A stretch of 64,000 bases of DNA from ZC4RG30 sp046347045 (lineage in GTDB: Bacteria; Pseudomonadota; Gammaproteobacteria; Steroidobacterales; Steroidobacteraceae). Shown one piece after another: positions 26,714 through 33,347 of this stretch. The notes under the pieces were generated by a model, which saw only the letters and a list, made by a program, of their open reading frames with translations, had not been told where the DNA came from and did no database searches. Where the stretch lies: assembly GCA_046347045.1 (NCBI GenBank), contig JAXMGX010000006.1, positions 62,001 to 126,000 of the forward strand. The letters are read 5' to 3'. Position numbers and translations under genes: made by a program. Numbering within the stretch: position 1 is the first letter of the stretch; every line of letters starts with the position of its first letter.

Positions 26714-27304
26714 TCAGTCGCCATGCACATGCCCGTTGGAATACCGCGCATACATGCAATGGTGCCGCAGCGTGCCATCGGTTCCCAGGCTTGCGTTGCG
26801 ATGGATGCCTTCGAGCACGAAGCCGCAGCGCGCGGCCACCGCGCGCGAGCCGCGATTCTGCTCGTCCGTCACCAGTTCGATGCGCGCCATGTGCAGGTCA
26901 TTCAATGCCCATGCCACCAGTGCGTCGACGCCCTCCGAGGCGTAACCCTTGCCGAGCTCGCTGCTGCGAACCCAGTATCCCACCTCGGTGCGCGGGATGC
27001 TCCAGTCGGTGCGATGCAGACCGATCGATGCCACAAGTTTCCCCGAGTCCCTGTGGAATGCCAGGAAGGGCAGGTCGGCGCGCAGCAGGAAGCTCGCCTC
27101 GGCCTGACGGCAGCGTATCTGCGCCGCCTCGAGCGTCGGTGTTGTCGCCACCCAGGGCAGGTGGCCGAGGTGAAGGCGCAGGTTGTCGATGGACTCGGCG
27201 ATGGCTTCGTGCAGGGCAGGCGCGTCGTGCTGGCGAAACGGACGCAGCAGCATTCGTGCCGTATTGAGCTCGGTGGGCAGCTCGAGTTGCTGTGGATCAG
27301 GCAT
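26714..27304 (-). CDS. GNAT acetyltransferase, RimJ/RimL-like
   Basis: 196 residues from ATG 27304. The fold markers are ARMLLRPFRQHDAPAL at the start, the beta-bulge EVGYWVRSSELGKGYASEGV (acetyl-CoA loop, Q/R-x-x-G-x-G/A variant as ELGKGYASE), and the terminal RIELVTDEQNRGSRAVAARCGFVLEG. The RimJ/RimL branch acetylates N-termini of ribosomal proteins, but many members modify other amines. It marks the last clearly ordinary gene before the integron region. Confidence 0.85.
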   Translation of the reverse strand: MPDPQQLELPTELNTARMLLRPFRQHDAPALHEAIAESIDNLRLHLGHLPWVATTPTLEAAQIRCRQAEASFLLRADLPFLAFHRDSGKLVASIGLHRTDWSIPRTEVGYWVRSSELGKGYASEGVDALVAWALNDLHMARIELVTDEQNRGSRAVAARCGFVLEGIHRNASLGTDGTLRHHCMYARYSNGHVHGD

Positions 27305-27446
27305 CGTCACAGCACCTATTTAACCAGTTCTCGGCCATGCTCCTGCGGGCAAGCACGAACAATGCACTGGCAATGACCAGCACAAATGCTTGAAGAACGA
27401 CCGGTACCGGGCCCATCGAGCCGATTCCACCTGGCAGGCTCAGCAT
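27297..27446 (-). CDS. possible 49-aa membrane peptide
   Basis: A short frame, beginning MLSLPGGIGSMGPVP and containing one hydrophobic helix (VVLQAFVLVIASALFVLA), lies 7 bp downstream of the DUF1772 gene and overlaps the start of the acetyltransferase gene by 8 bp. The clear membrane helix argues for a real product; there is no homology evidence. Confidence 0.35.
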   Translation of the reverse strand: MLSLPGGIGSMGPVPVVLQAFVLVIASALFVLARRSMAENWLNRCCDDA

Positions 27447-27453
27447 CACAACG

Positions 27454-27897
27454 TCATCCGGCCCCGAGCAGAAGCCAGACGAACAAGAGAGTCCCCGCAA
27501 GGCTGAGAATTGTCCTGACGGCATGCAGGCGCCCCCATTGCACCAGCAGTGCTCGCGTCTCCTCACTCGCGACATCCCGACCCGGGGTCAGCAATTTGCG
27601 GTTTGTAGGCATGATGACGACGAAGGTGAACGGAACAACGAGGCCAACCAATATGGCTGCCACCAACCAGGCGATTCCGGCACCCAACAGCCAGGCGCCG
27701 ATGCCGCACAGCAGACTCAATACTGCCAGGGGTGCTTGCAGCCATGTAGCGCGCTCGTAGCTCGGTGCCCATTGCATCGCGGCGACGCGCGTCTCGAGGC
27801 CCATCCGTGCAGGGTGCTCGACGACATTGATGTAGAGCGCTGCGCCAGCAAAGAGGGCAGCGGACAGTACCGCGAGCAGTTCAAGCATGGATCTCAT
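27454..27897 (-). CDS. DUF1772 (anthrone oxygenase-like) membrane protein
   Basis: 147 residues with four hydrophobic helices. AALYINVVEHPARM near the N-terminus and VVIMPTNRKLLTP are DUF1772 hallmarks. The family includes anthrone oxygenases, but most bacterial members are uncharacterised. It lies in the distal part of the integron region with no attC next to it; base composition is less GC-rich than the core genes, and its start abuts a remnant of another gene. Confidence 0.8.
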   Translation of the reverse strand: MRSMLELLAVLSAALFAGAALYINVVEHPARMGLETRVAAMQWAPSYERATWLQAPLAVLSLLCGIGAWLLGAGIAWLVAAILVGLVVPFTFVVIMPTNRKLLTPGRDVASEETRALLVQWGRLHAVRTILSLAGTLLFVWLLLGAG

Positions 27898-27995
27898 AGA
27901 ATCTTCCGCCGATAAATCAGCCACTGCCCATTCCGCTTTACCAGCTCATCCTCATAGCGTCCCTGCGCCGGTCGCCGGGCGCCGATTGACGCCTG
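27894..27995 (-). pseudogene. C-terminal remnant of a SnoaL-like gene
   Basis: In a frame different from the gene reading into it, the minus strand encodes GRYEDELVKRNGQWLIYRRKI followed by a stop at 27894, the typical last strand of SnoaL/NTF2-like proteins. Nothing upstream in that frame resembles the rest of the family. The 3' end of a SnoaL gene has therefore been left here when something else was joined to it, at about 27985. Fragment boundaries are approximate. Confidence 0.55.
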
Positions 27996-28330
27996 ACGGG
28001 CACCCTGGGTGGAGGCACGTAAGCAGCGGAAGTTGTGTACTCGGAGTGCGATACGTCGTCCATGACTTTCTTTATCGCCTCGAAAGGAGCGGAGCGACCG
28101 GCCCGGAATCCGACCCACGTGCCCGGTGCAAGCTTGAGAACCTGCCGAAGATGCTCCAGGACCTCCGGGCAGGGCATGGAGACCTTGCGAACTACGCAGT
28201 GTTGTCCATCGGCCTGGACTTCAATGTAGACGGACGGCAAGCTGAGGGCGGATTCGGCCTGCCCCTGCGTCGCGAACAAGGCAATGGACATGATGGCCGC
28301 CAGGGTTTCCAACGCGTCGCGCCTTGCCAT
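27938..28330 (-). CDS. exported ExbD/TolR-like periplasmic-domain protein
   Basis: 130 residues. A signal peptide (ETLAAIMSIALFATQGQAES) precedes one small domain: VYIEVQADGQHCVVR, EVLEHLRQVLKL, FEAIKKVMDDVSHSEY. This follows the ExbD/TolR C-terminal domain pattern (strand, helix, x-x-V-M-D helix) but without the N-terminal transmembrane anchor. The C-terminal 25 residues are Arg/Pro rich and read through the SnoaL remnant in another frame, so the protein may have an altered end. ATG 28330 has a strong GGGGGA Shine-Dalgarno; ATG 28366 overlaps the upstream stop (ATGA). Function is unknown. Confidence 0.5.
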   Translation of the reverse strand: MARRDALETLAAIMSIALFATQGQAESALSLPSVYIEVQADGQHCVVRKVSMPCPEVLEHLRQVLKLAPGTWVGFRAGRSAPFEAIKKVMDDVSHSEYTTSAAYVPPPRVPVRRQSAPGDRRRDAMRMSW

Positions 28331-28362
28331 GAATCCCCCATGCGCGGCACCCGACTCCTGGC

Positions 28363-28815
28363 TCATGTGACAGGTTGCACCAGCGACGGGTTGGATCGTC
28401 TGGCGTTGATCTCACCGAGGAAGCCTTCCTTGTCTGCAGGCGATACCATGATACTGCTGCCTGAACCATACTCGATTCTCAAGCGGTCCAACGAAAGGGC
28501 TGGGCTCGATAGCGGACTGTGTGTTGGCTCTACGCTGCGAACTTGCGAAAGCGGGATCCGCCAGGTGAACGGCCCGCTCCGGATAATCAGTTCTCCGGCC
28601 TGAAACTCGTAGTACGTTCTTGCAAGGAGCCAAAGCGGAACGCCGAGCACCGAGAAGAGAATGAAGGCTACGACCAGGAAGGCAACTGGACCTCCGCGAC
28701 CCAGGACCGGAATGCAGGCCAGAACGCCGAGCAACCCGGCCGCCGCGAGCACAACGACAAACCAGGAGTCGACCTTCGATCGGAATCGCATCGGGCGCGT
28801 CCGGTTGACCGACAT
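28363..28815 (-). CDS. bacterial PH-like (YdbT/DUF304-type) membrane protein
   Basis: 150 residues. Two hydrophobic helices (about 15-60) are followed by a beta-rich domain ELIIRSGPFTWRIPLSQVRSVEPTHSPLSSPALSLDR-type, here cited only by its ends: ELIIRSGPFTWRIPL and SLDRLRIEYGSG. It matches the small PH-like family of membrane proteins (YqeB/YdbT-like, PH_9). Its last residues, RRSNPSLVQPVT, resemble the SNPSL endings encoded by attC sites in this array, and the DNA under them is a decayed attC half-site. It starts 8 bp after the stop of the ester-cyclase-like gene. Confidence 0.7.
   Translation of the reverse strand: MSVNRTRPMRFRSKVDSWFVVVLAAAGLLGVLACIPVLGRGGPVAFLVVAFILFSVLGVPLWLLARTYYEFQAGELIIRSGPFTWRIPLSQVRSVEPTHSPLSSPALSLDRLRIEYGSGSSIMVSPADKEGFLGEINARRSNPSLVQPVT
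28375..28400 (-). repeat. decayed attC half-site (R''-L'')
   Basis: On the minus strand CCAACCCGTCGCTGGTGCAACC aligns with CTAACCCGTCGTTGGAGCGGCC of the intact attC sites at 17 of 22 positions. It coincides with the 3' end of the PH-like gene, exactly where an attC belongs. The partner half is not recognisable to the left. Confidence 0.5.
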
Positions 28816-28823
28816 GCCAGGCC

Positions 28824-29219
28824 TCACTTTGGCTGCGATGCCCCCGCTGGGGGCTGAAGTTGCTCCCATGTGTTCCACTCCTCGACGATCTTTCCGCCCA
28901 CTATGCGCGCCAGATTGATGCCAATGAGCGTGATCGGTTCTCCGGTTGCGCGCACTTTGACGTGTGCCGTCATGCGCGTGGCAACCTTCTGCCCCTCCAC
29001 GAACTGATCGTTGACTTCAAACGAGTCCTCGTCGTAGATGAAGAGGTTGTGGAAGTGCAGGATGCTTTGCCGGAATCCTTCGAGATCCCGATCACCGGCG
29101 GACGCGTGACCAACGTAGTCGGGAGCAATCACCTCATCCAGCGCCGATAGGTCCCTGGTCGCATAGATGTCGACCAACCGGCGGAACACGGCCTTGATGG
29201 ACTCGGGTGTGTCATTCAT
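28824..29219 (-). CDS. SnoaL-like ester cyclase family protein
   Basis: 131 residues, NTF2-like fold: AVFRRLVDIYATRDLSAL, DEVIAPDYVGHASAGDRDLEGF, an INLARIVGGKIVEEWNTWE core strand. Related to SnoaL polyketide cyclases, but most members are uncharacterised. It is downstream of the MmcQ/YjbR gene, with an overlap of a few bases between that gene's stop (29212) and this start (29219). No attC separates the two. Confidence 0.8.
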   Translation of the reverse strand: MNDTPESIKAVFRRLVDIYATRDLSALDEVIAPDYVGHASAGDRDLEGFRQSILHFHNLFIYDEDSFEVNDQFVEGQKVATRMTAHVKVRATGEPITLIGINLARIVGGKIVEEWNTWEQLQPPAGASQPK

Positions 29220-29601
29220 CTCTGGAGGACTCATCAAGCACTTTGAGCATGCGCTTCAACGCCACCTGTTTGTAACTCCGGAGTACCAGGCCTTCAACAT
29301 CAGGCCACTTGGGTCGAGGTTTGATGCACAAACTGACCCAATGCCCCTGCCCATATGGCGTACGCACAAAGCCAGCCTTACGCTGCAGGTCTTCAACGTC
29401 ACAGGGGGCGAGGTGGAAAGCGATGGTATCGACCCCCTCAATGTGCTCGAAGGTCACGAAGGTGCGTTTGCCGGCGCGGAAGTTCGGATGGCCCCAGGAA
29501 GAGATCTCCGAAGTCTCCGGAAGAGACAGGCACAAATTCCGAACCCTCGAAAGCAGAGGATCAGCCTTGGCCGCAACGATAGCGTTCTTGGAGGCCCGCA
29601 C
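29212..29601 (-). CDS. MmcQ/YjbR family DNA-binding-like protein
   Basis: 129 residues. RVRNLCLSLPETSEISSWGHP, FRAGKRTFVTFEH and the ending VEGLVLRSYKQVALKRML are typical of the MmcQ/YjbR (CyaY-like fold) family. GTG 29601 was chosen: AGGA is 9 bases upstream and the start falls just inside the cassette boundary suggested by a decayed attC core at 29617-29623, as is usual for cassette genes. A longer in-frame start at 29697 would run into the neighbouring gene. Confidence 0.75.
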   Translation of the reverse strand: MRASKNAIVAAKADPLLSRVRNLCLSLPETSEISSWGHPNFRAGKRTFVTFEHIEGVDTIAFHLAPCDVEDLQRKAGFVRTPYGQGHWVSLCIKPRPKWPDVEGLVLRSYKQVALKRMLKVLDESSRDE

Positions 29602-29612
29602 GTTGATGTTTC

Positions 29613-30074
29613 CTATGCCAGCCAACGACCTGGTTGCGTGGCCGTGTGCCGATGCCGCATGCGGTGCAGAAGCCTGATTCCCAGATATGCACTCCAAATG
29701 AGGACCGCGAAGCCATAAGTAAGCATCCCACCGACTACAGCGAGAAGCGCCGCCAATGCCCGATCCGGGTTGCTGTAGACGAGTACGGCTCCAAGCACGA
29801 TTGCGAGCACCATTCCCACGCCGAGACCATATCGCAATGCCTTGGCGGCAGCCTGCGATTTCTGCTCAGTGCCAGCGGCGGAGCTGAATCGATCCAAAGT
29901 GCATGCTGACAGATAGCCGATCAATACCGACTCCAGGAGAAGCACGCGGAACATGGTCCAATCGCGGACGGCGAGACTCGCGGCAGAGCCTGAATACACC
30001 ACAATCAGAATGCAAGCCGCGCCCCCGCAGACCATCGCCACGCGTAGAACAGGCAAGAGGACGGACATGCTCAT
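29613..30074 (-). CDS. cassette 12: four-helix membrane protein
   Basis: 153 residues with four hydrophobic segments (about 8-28, 42-62, 85-103, 110-135) and the short soluble segment SSAAGTEQKSQAAAKALRYG between helices 2 and 3. No family recognised. The gene begins 26 bp inside the cassette boundary at 30100 and its 3' end reads across a decayed attC half-site (last residues TATQPGRWLA). Leftmost cassette with a recognisable attC on its upstream side. Confidence 0.6.
   Translation of the reverse strand: MSMSVLLPVLRVAMVCGGAACILIVVYSGSAASLAVRDWTMFRVLLLESVLIGYLSACTLDRFSSAAGTEQKSQAAAKALRYGLGVGMVLAIVLGAVLVYSNPDRALAALLAVVGGMLTYGFAVLIWSAYLGIRLLHRMRHRHTATQPGRWLA
29617..29650 (-). repeat. decayed attC half-site (R'-L')
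   Basis: The plus-strand sequence CCAACGACCTGGTTGCGTGG matches the left arm of the intact attC sites (TAACGACCTAGTTGAGCGG) with few changes. The right arm (CCGCTCCAACGACGGGTTAG) is not found within 100 bp to the right. It marks the junction between the four-helix membrane protein cassette and the MmcQ gene. Confidence 0.6.
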
Positions 30075-30099
30075 TTCGGCGTCGTCGGTGGATGGTGCT

Positions 30100-30185
30100 T
30101 TCTAACGACCTGGTTGAGTGGTCGCACGCCGAGGCGACGTTACGAGCAGTTCATCGTTCACGGTCGCTCCAACGATGGGCTGGCA
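30100..30185 (-). repeat. attC site 11 (86 bp)
   Basis: Core TTCTAAC at left, left arm GACCTGGTTGAGTGG, and right arm GGTCGCTCCAACGATGGGC ending GCTGGCA. The right core is degenerate (GCTGGCA instead of GTTAGCA), yet still mirrors TGCTAAC at the start of its own cassette (30626). More diverged than the sites nearer the integrase. Confidence 0.85.
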
Positions 30186-30197
30186 GCCGACAAGGCA

Positions 30198-30602
30198 CTA
30201 TCGAGATTCAACATGTCGTTTGAAGTTGTCGAGGATGGCCTGCCATCCGTCTCTCTGCTGCTCGATCGAATGCGTCGTCTCGGCATCAAACGATACGGCA
30301 ACCCGCACACCTTCCGGTGTTCCACGGAAGTCGACGGTGGCGGTCCGATCACCGAAGGCGTACTCGATACGTTCATTCGGAATGATCAATGTATAGACGC
30401 CGGCAAAGTCGAAGCCGAAACTGCCATCTTTGGCCTCCATACGTGACGAGAAGGATCCTCCAACGCGCAAATCAACGCTGGCCTTCGTAGTGTGCCAATC
30501 GTCAGACGCGGCATTCCACTTGACGATATCAGCAGGTGACGTGTAAGCCTTCCACACGTCTGAAGGACTGCCACGAACGGTGGTCTCGACAGTGATTTTC
30601 AA
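30198..30602 (-). CDS. cassette 11: SRPBCC / AHSA1-domain protein
   Basis: 134 residues. KITVETTVRGSPSDVWKAYT at the N-terminus, IVKWNAASDDWHTT, FAGVYTLIIPNERIEYAFGD and a C-terminal helix GWQAILDNFKRHVES are diagnostic of the START-like AHSA1 family, which binds hydrophobic ligands or Hsp90-like partners. Complete single-gene cassette bounded at 30185 and 30626, start codon 24 bp inside the upstream boundary. Function in this organism is unknown. Confidence 0.88.
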   Translation of the reverse strand: MKITVETTVRGSPSDVWKAYTSPADIVKWNAASDDWHTTKASVDLRVGGSFSSRMEAKDGSFGFDFAGVYTLIIPNERIEYAFGDRTATVDFRGTPEGVRVAVSFDAETTHSIEQQRDGWQAILDNFKRHVESR

Positions 30603-30625
30603 GTTATCTCCAAGGGTTCTGAGGC

Positions 30626-30711
30626 TGCTAACTACCCAGTTGAACGGCCGCGCGCAGCAGCCACGCTATCTGCAGTTTATCGTTCACAGCCGCTCCAACG
30701 ACGGGCTAGGT
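30626..30711 (-). repeat. attC site 10 (86 bp)
   Basis: Left core TGCTAAC, left arm TACCCAGTTGAACGGCCG, right arm CGCTCCAACGACGGGC, right core GCTAGGT (mirrors ACCTAAC at 31323). The asymmetry (an extra base in the right arm, a longer spacer in the left) puts the functional site on the minus strand. Confidence 0.9.
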
Positions 30712-30713
30712 TG

Positions 30714-31004
30714 CTATGCCGCGATTCGAGCGACCTTCAATGACTTGCGCCGCTTCTCAGCGAGCCAAAGGTCGTACTGGACTTGCTGATTGAGCCAACT
30801 CTCTGCCGTCGTATCGAAGGCAATAGAAAGGCGCACAGCCATCTCTGGGCTGATGCCAGCCCGGCCGTTCAAGACAGCCGACAGAGTCTTTCGACTGACG
30901 CCCAAAGCCTTGGCAGCATCCGTAACGGAAAGCTTCAGCGGCTCAAGGCACAGGTCCCGAAGGATCTCGCCGGGGTGCGGAGGGTTATGCATCTGCATCG
31001 CCAT
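30714..31004 (-). CDS. higA: cassette 10: HigA-family antitoxin (XRE-type)
   Basis: 96 residues. NPPHPGEILRDLCLEPLKLSVTDAAKALGVSR is the characteristic HigA start and HTH, here cited by parts: PHPGEIL, then DAAKALGVSRKTLSAVLNGRAGIS. A C-terminal ESWLNQQVQYDLWLAE segment is also conserved. It neutralises the upstream HigB and should repress the shared promoter. It follows the toxin stop by one base. The toxin-first order is typical of HigBA. Confidence 0.92.
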   Translation of the reverse strand: MAMQMHNPPHPGEILRDLCLEPLKLSVTDAAKALGVSRKTLSAVLNGRAGISPEMAVRLSIAFDTTAESWLNQQVQYDLWLAEKRRKSLKVARIAA

Positions 31005-31005
31005 A

Positions 31006-31284
31006 TCAGTGATAGTCCTCGTAGTCGATGTCCACGACATCCTTGCCGGAGAAGGCGAATGTCACCCGCCAATTGCCACTGATGGTCACCGACCAGCGTC
31101 CCTTGAGCTTGCCCTTGAGTGGGTGAAGCCTCAATCCTGGCAGGTCCATGTCCTTCGGTGCTGTGGCGGCAGCCAAACGACCAAGCACAAGCCTCAGCCG
31201 TTCTGCGTGATCCGGTCGAATCCCGGATTTCACCCCGGATAGGAAGAAGCGCTCAAGCCCGCGATGGCGGAAGCCTTGGATCAC
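31006..31284 (-). CDS. higB: cassette 10: HigB-family toxin (RelE/ParE superfamily)
   Basis: 92 residues: MIQGFRHRGLERFF at the start, LRLHPLKGKLKGRWSVTISGNWRV in the middle (given as LHPLKGKLKGRWSV and GNWRVTFAF) and DYEDYH at the end, all normal for HigB, a ribosome-dependent mRNA endonuclease. The cassette (30711-31323) thus carries a complete toxin-antitoxin module that could stabilise the array. Toxin and antitoxin are transcribed leftward with the rest of the array. Confidence 0.92.
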   Translation of the reverse strand: MIQGFRHRGLERFFLSGVKSGIRPDHAERLRLVLGRLAAATAPKDMDLPGLRLHPLKGKLKGRWSVTISGNWRVTFAFSGKDVVDIDYEDYH

Positions 31285-31322
31285 ATGGGGACCGTAACGT
31301 TACGGGTTACGATTGTCAAGCA

Positions 31323-31447
31323 ACCTAACGACCTAGTTGAGCGGCCGCGCGCCGAGACATCGGCGCACGGCCGCGGAGCTCGAAGCCGGCGGGACGGTTG
31401 GGCGCGTGCACTTTATCGTTCACGGCCGCTCCAACGACGGGTTAGAT
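31323..31447 (-). repeat. attC site 9 (125 bp, long-stem form)
   Basis: ACCTAAC ... GTTAGAT with the common arms; the variable centre is longer than in the 86-bp sites and contains GCGCACGGCCGCGGAGCTCG. Its layout closely resembles attC site 2 (37326-37450). Confidence 0.93.
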
Positions 31448-31462
31448 GCAGCCAAGGGTAGG

Positions 31463-31864
31463 TCATGGTGTACCGCCCTCGGAGCGACCTACAACATTGA
31501 GGTGCTCGCCGACTTTGGCAGGACCGAGCCGAATGAGGGACGGCGCCGCAAGCCTTTGCGCAACCATGCCGCCCAGCACCAACACGATCGCTACCCCTGC
31601 GAACACGAAGTCCCTGCGCCAATGATCCGCCAGATACCAGCCTAGAGAGATGAGGCCCGCCCACAAGAGGGCGGTCATGATGACCAGGCGCCAAGTGCGC
31701 ATCACAGACAGCGTGCCACACTTGCTGCATCGTAGAGCAGGCGTTCCGCTCGTGAGTATTCCCAGCGGAAGTCCGCTTCCCGTCTGTGGCGCTGCCGCCC
31801 AGCCCGCGCGGACGTCGATCTGTGAACCGCACGACGTGCACGGCTGTGAGGCCTCCAGCTGCAT
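31463..31864 (-). CDS. cassette 9: zinc-ribbon protein with two membrane helices
   Basis: 133 residues. The start ATG overlaps the cassette core (GTTAGATG). Two Cys pairs, PCTSCGSQ and LRCSKCGTLS, form a probable zinc ribbon, followed by two membrane helices (MTALLWAGLISLGWYLA and FVFAGVAIVLVLGGMVA). No function is known for this architecture. Upstream of it the array is interrupted by the IS110/IS1111 element, so read-through from the integrase side is probably blocked. Confidence 0.7.
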   Translation of the reverse strand: MQLEASQPCTSCGSQIDVRAGWAAAPQTGSGLPLGILTSGTPALRCSKCGTLSVMRTWRLVIMTALLWAGLISLGWYLADHWRRDFVFAGVAIVLVLGGMVAQRLAAPSLIRLGPAKVGEHLNVVGRSEGGTP

Positions 31865-31870
31865 CTAACG
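31863..31870 (-). repeat. left fragment of attC site 8, split by IS
   Basis: ATCTAACG is the left core of an attC whose remaining part lies at 33247. It mirrors GTTAGAT at 31441, the end of the same cassette, confirming that the site belongs to this boundary and was whole before insertion. Confidence 0.85.
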
Positions 31871-33246
31871 AACGGGTGACTTCGATCCGGAGCGGGCATC
31901 GGAGCGCCGGATTGAAGTGTGTGTGCATGTTCAATCGCAATCGAGAAGGGAAGTCATGGACAACGTTACTACCGTCGGGATCGATCTGGCAAAGAACGTG
32001 TTCTCCGTGCACGGCGTGGATGCTTCGGGGACTGTGCGTGCGCAGGACCGTCGGTCGGTCGAAGCTTATGGAACTGGGCGCGGCGCAGCTGCCGCCGTGC
32101 CTGATCGGGCTGGAGGCGTGCTCGGGGCCTGGCGGAGTGGGGCAACACGGCGGTCGGTGAAGTTCGGTCATACCGCAAAGCTGATGGCCTGAAGTTCGTT
32201 GCCCCCTACAGGCGCGGTGGCAAGAACGATGGCAATGATGCCGAGGTGATCTGCGAGGCGGTCTCGCGTCCTAACATGCGCTTTGTGCCGGTGAAGGATC
32301 TGAACCAGCAGTCGTGGCTGACACTGCATCGTGTGCGCCAGGGGTTCATCGAGGAGCGCACGGCGACGCTCAACCGCATCCGGGGTCTGCTGAGCGAGTT
32401 TGCGGTGCTGCCGCAGGCGGCGATCCGTACGGCGCGGCGGCACAGAAGATCGACGCGCTACCGGTGCTGGCCGCCGGAGCGCTTCGGGACCTGCTGGATC
32501 ATGTGCGTGTCCTGGACGAAAGGATCAAGGGTTACGAGCATCAGCTCGAGCAGCATGCACGGACCGACGAGCGTGCCAAGCGCATCGGCAGCCTGGAGTG
32601 GCGTTGGTCCTTTGAGTGCTTCGGCCATCGTGGCCAGCGTTGCCGAGGCGCATGAGTTCGACAACGGGCGGCAGTTCGCGGCGTGGCTGGGCCTCGGTGC
32701 CGCGGCAGTACTCCACGGGCGGCAAGACGCAGTTGGGGCGGATCACCTGCAAGGGCGATCCGTACCTGAGGATGCTGCTGGTGATGGGAGCACGGTCCGT
32801 GCTGCAGACTGCCAGTCGAAGAGCGGATCACCTGCGAAGTGGGCATTGGCCGTTCGGGATCGGCGTGGTTACCACCGAGCCTGCGTCGCTATCGCAGCCA
32901 AGCATGCGCGGATCATCTGGGCGCTGCTGACCAAACGGCAGGCACTGCAGCTTCTTGCTTAGGAGGCGAGCGGAACTTCAAGGACTGGTGGATGGGTTGA
33001 TGCAACAGGTCGGACCGGCGTGCGCAGAGCCTGAACGGATGGGCCGCAACAGGCCGACTAACGATCGAGGCACGCACGCGCGGCTTACAACCGGGCCGGA
33101 GCAGGCTTCGTCTTGCTCACCACAGGCCGATTAGAGACTTGCAGTCAGACCTTCTTGCGAACAACTCGACCGCAGCGCACTGACCAGGAGAACTTATCGA
33201 GTACGAGCAGCCGGAAGAGATCTTGGACTGCGGGGAAGTCTTAGAG
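31871..33246 (+). mobile_element. IS110-family (IS1111 group) insertion inside attC
   Basis: About 1.38 kb of DNA interrupts an attC between the left core (to 31870) and the rest of the left arm (from about 33247), as judged against eleven uninterrupted copies. It encodes a DEDD-type IS110 transposase remnant. IS1111-attC elements are known to target attC sites, and this is such a case by position and family. Exact ends are uncertain by a few bases; no terminal repeats were established. Confidence 0.8.
31956..32962 (+). pseudogene. IS110/IS1111 transposase, frameshifted
   Basis: The start is good: MDNVTTVGIDLAKNVFSVHGVD has the first catalytic Asp of the DEDD domain. The frame is then lost near 32050: KLMELGAAQLPPCLIGLEACSG continues in another frame, and GKNDGNDAEVICEAVSRPNMRFV in a third. 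The C-terminal part (FDNGRQFAAWLGL and the following Gly-rich stretch TGGKTQLGRITCKGDPYLRMLL, cited as KTQLGRITCKGDPYLR) is again split between frames. At least three frameshifts are needed to restore the protein, so it is inactive. Confidence 0.85.
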
Positions 33247-33326
33247 ACCCAGGTTGAGCGGCCGTGCGCTCGGGCCACTTTACGAGCAGTTTATCGTTCA
33301 CGGCCGCTCCAACGACGGTATTAGAC
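33247..33326 (-). repeat. right part of attC site 8
   Basis: CAGGTTGAGCGGCCG through GGCCGCTCCAACGACGG to TATTAGAC. The right core has an extra or changed base (GGTATTAGAC instead of GGGTTAGAC) but still mirrors GTCTAAC at 34999, the start of cassette 8. Confidence 0.85.
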
Positions 33327-33347
33327 ATGGACTGGGTACGGTCCACA

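Noticed and set aside
27319..27337. TTTAACCAGTTCTCGGCC as another decayed attC arm
   Set aside because: Requires a gap and several mismatches and has no partner arm; too weak to claim.
31956..32962. Programmed frameshifting in the IS110 transposase
   Set aside because: At least three frame changes at non-slippery positions are needed; IS110 elements use a single frame.
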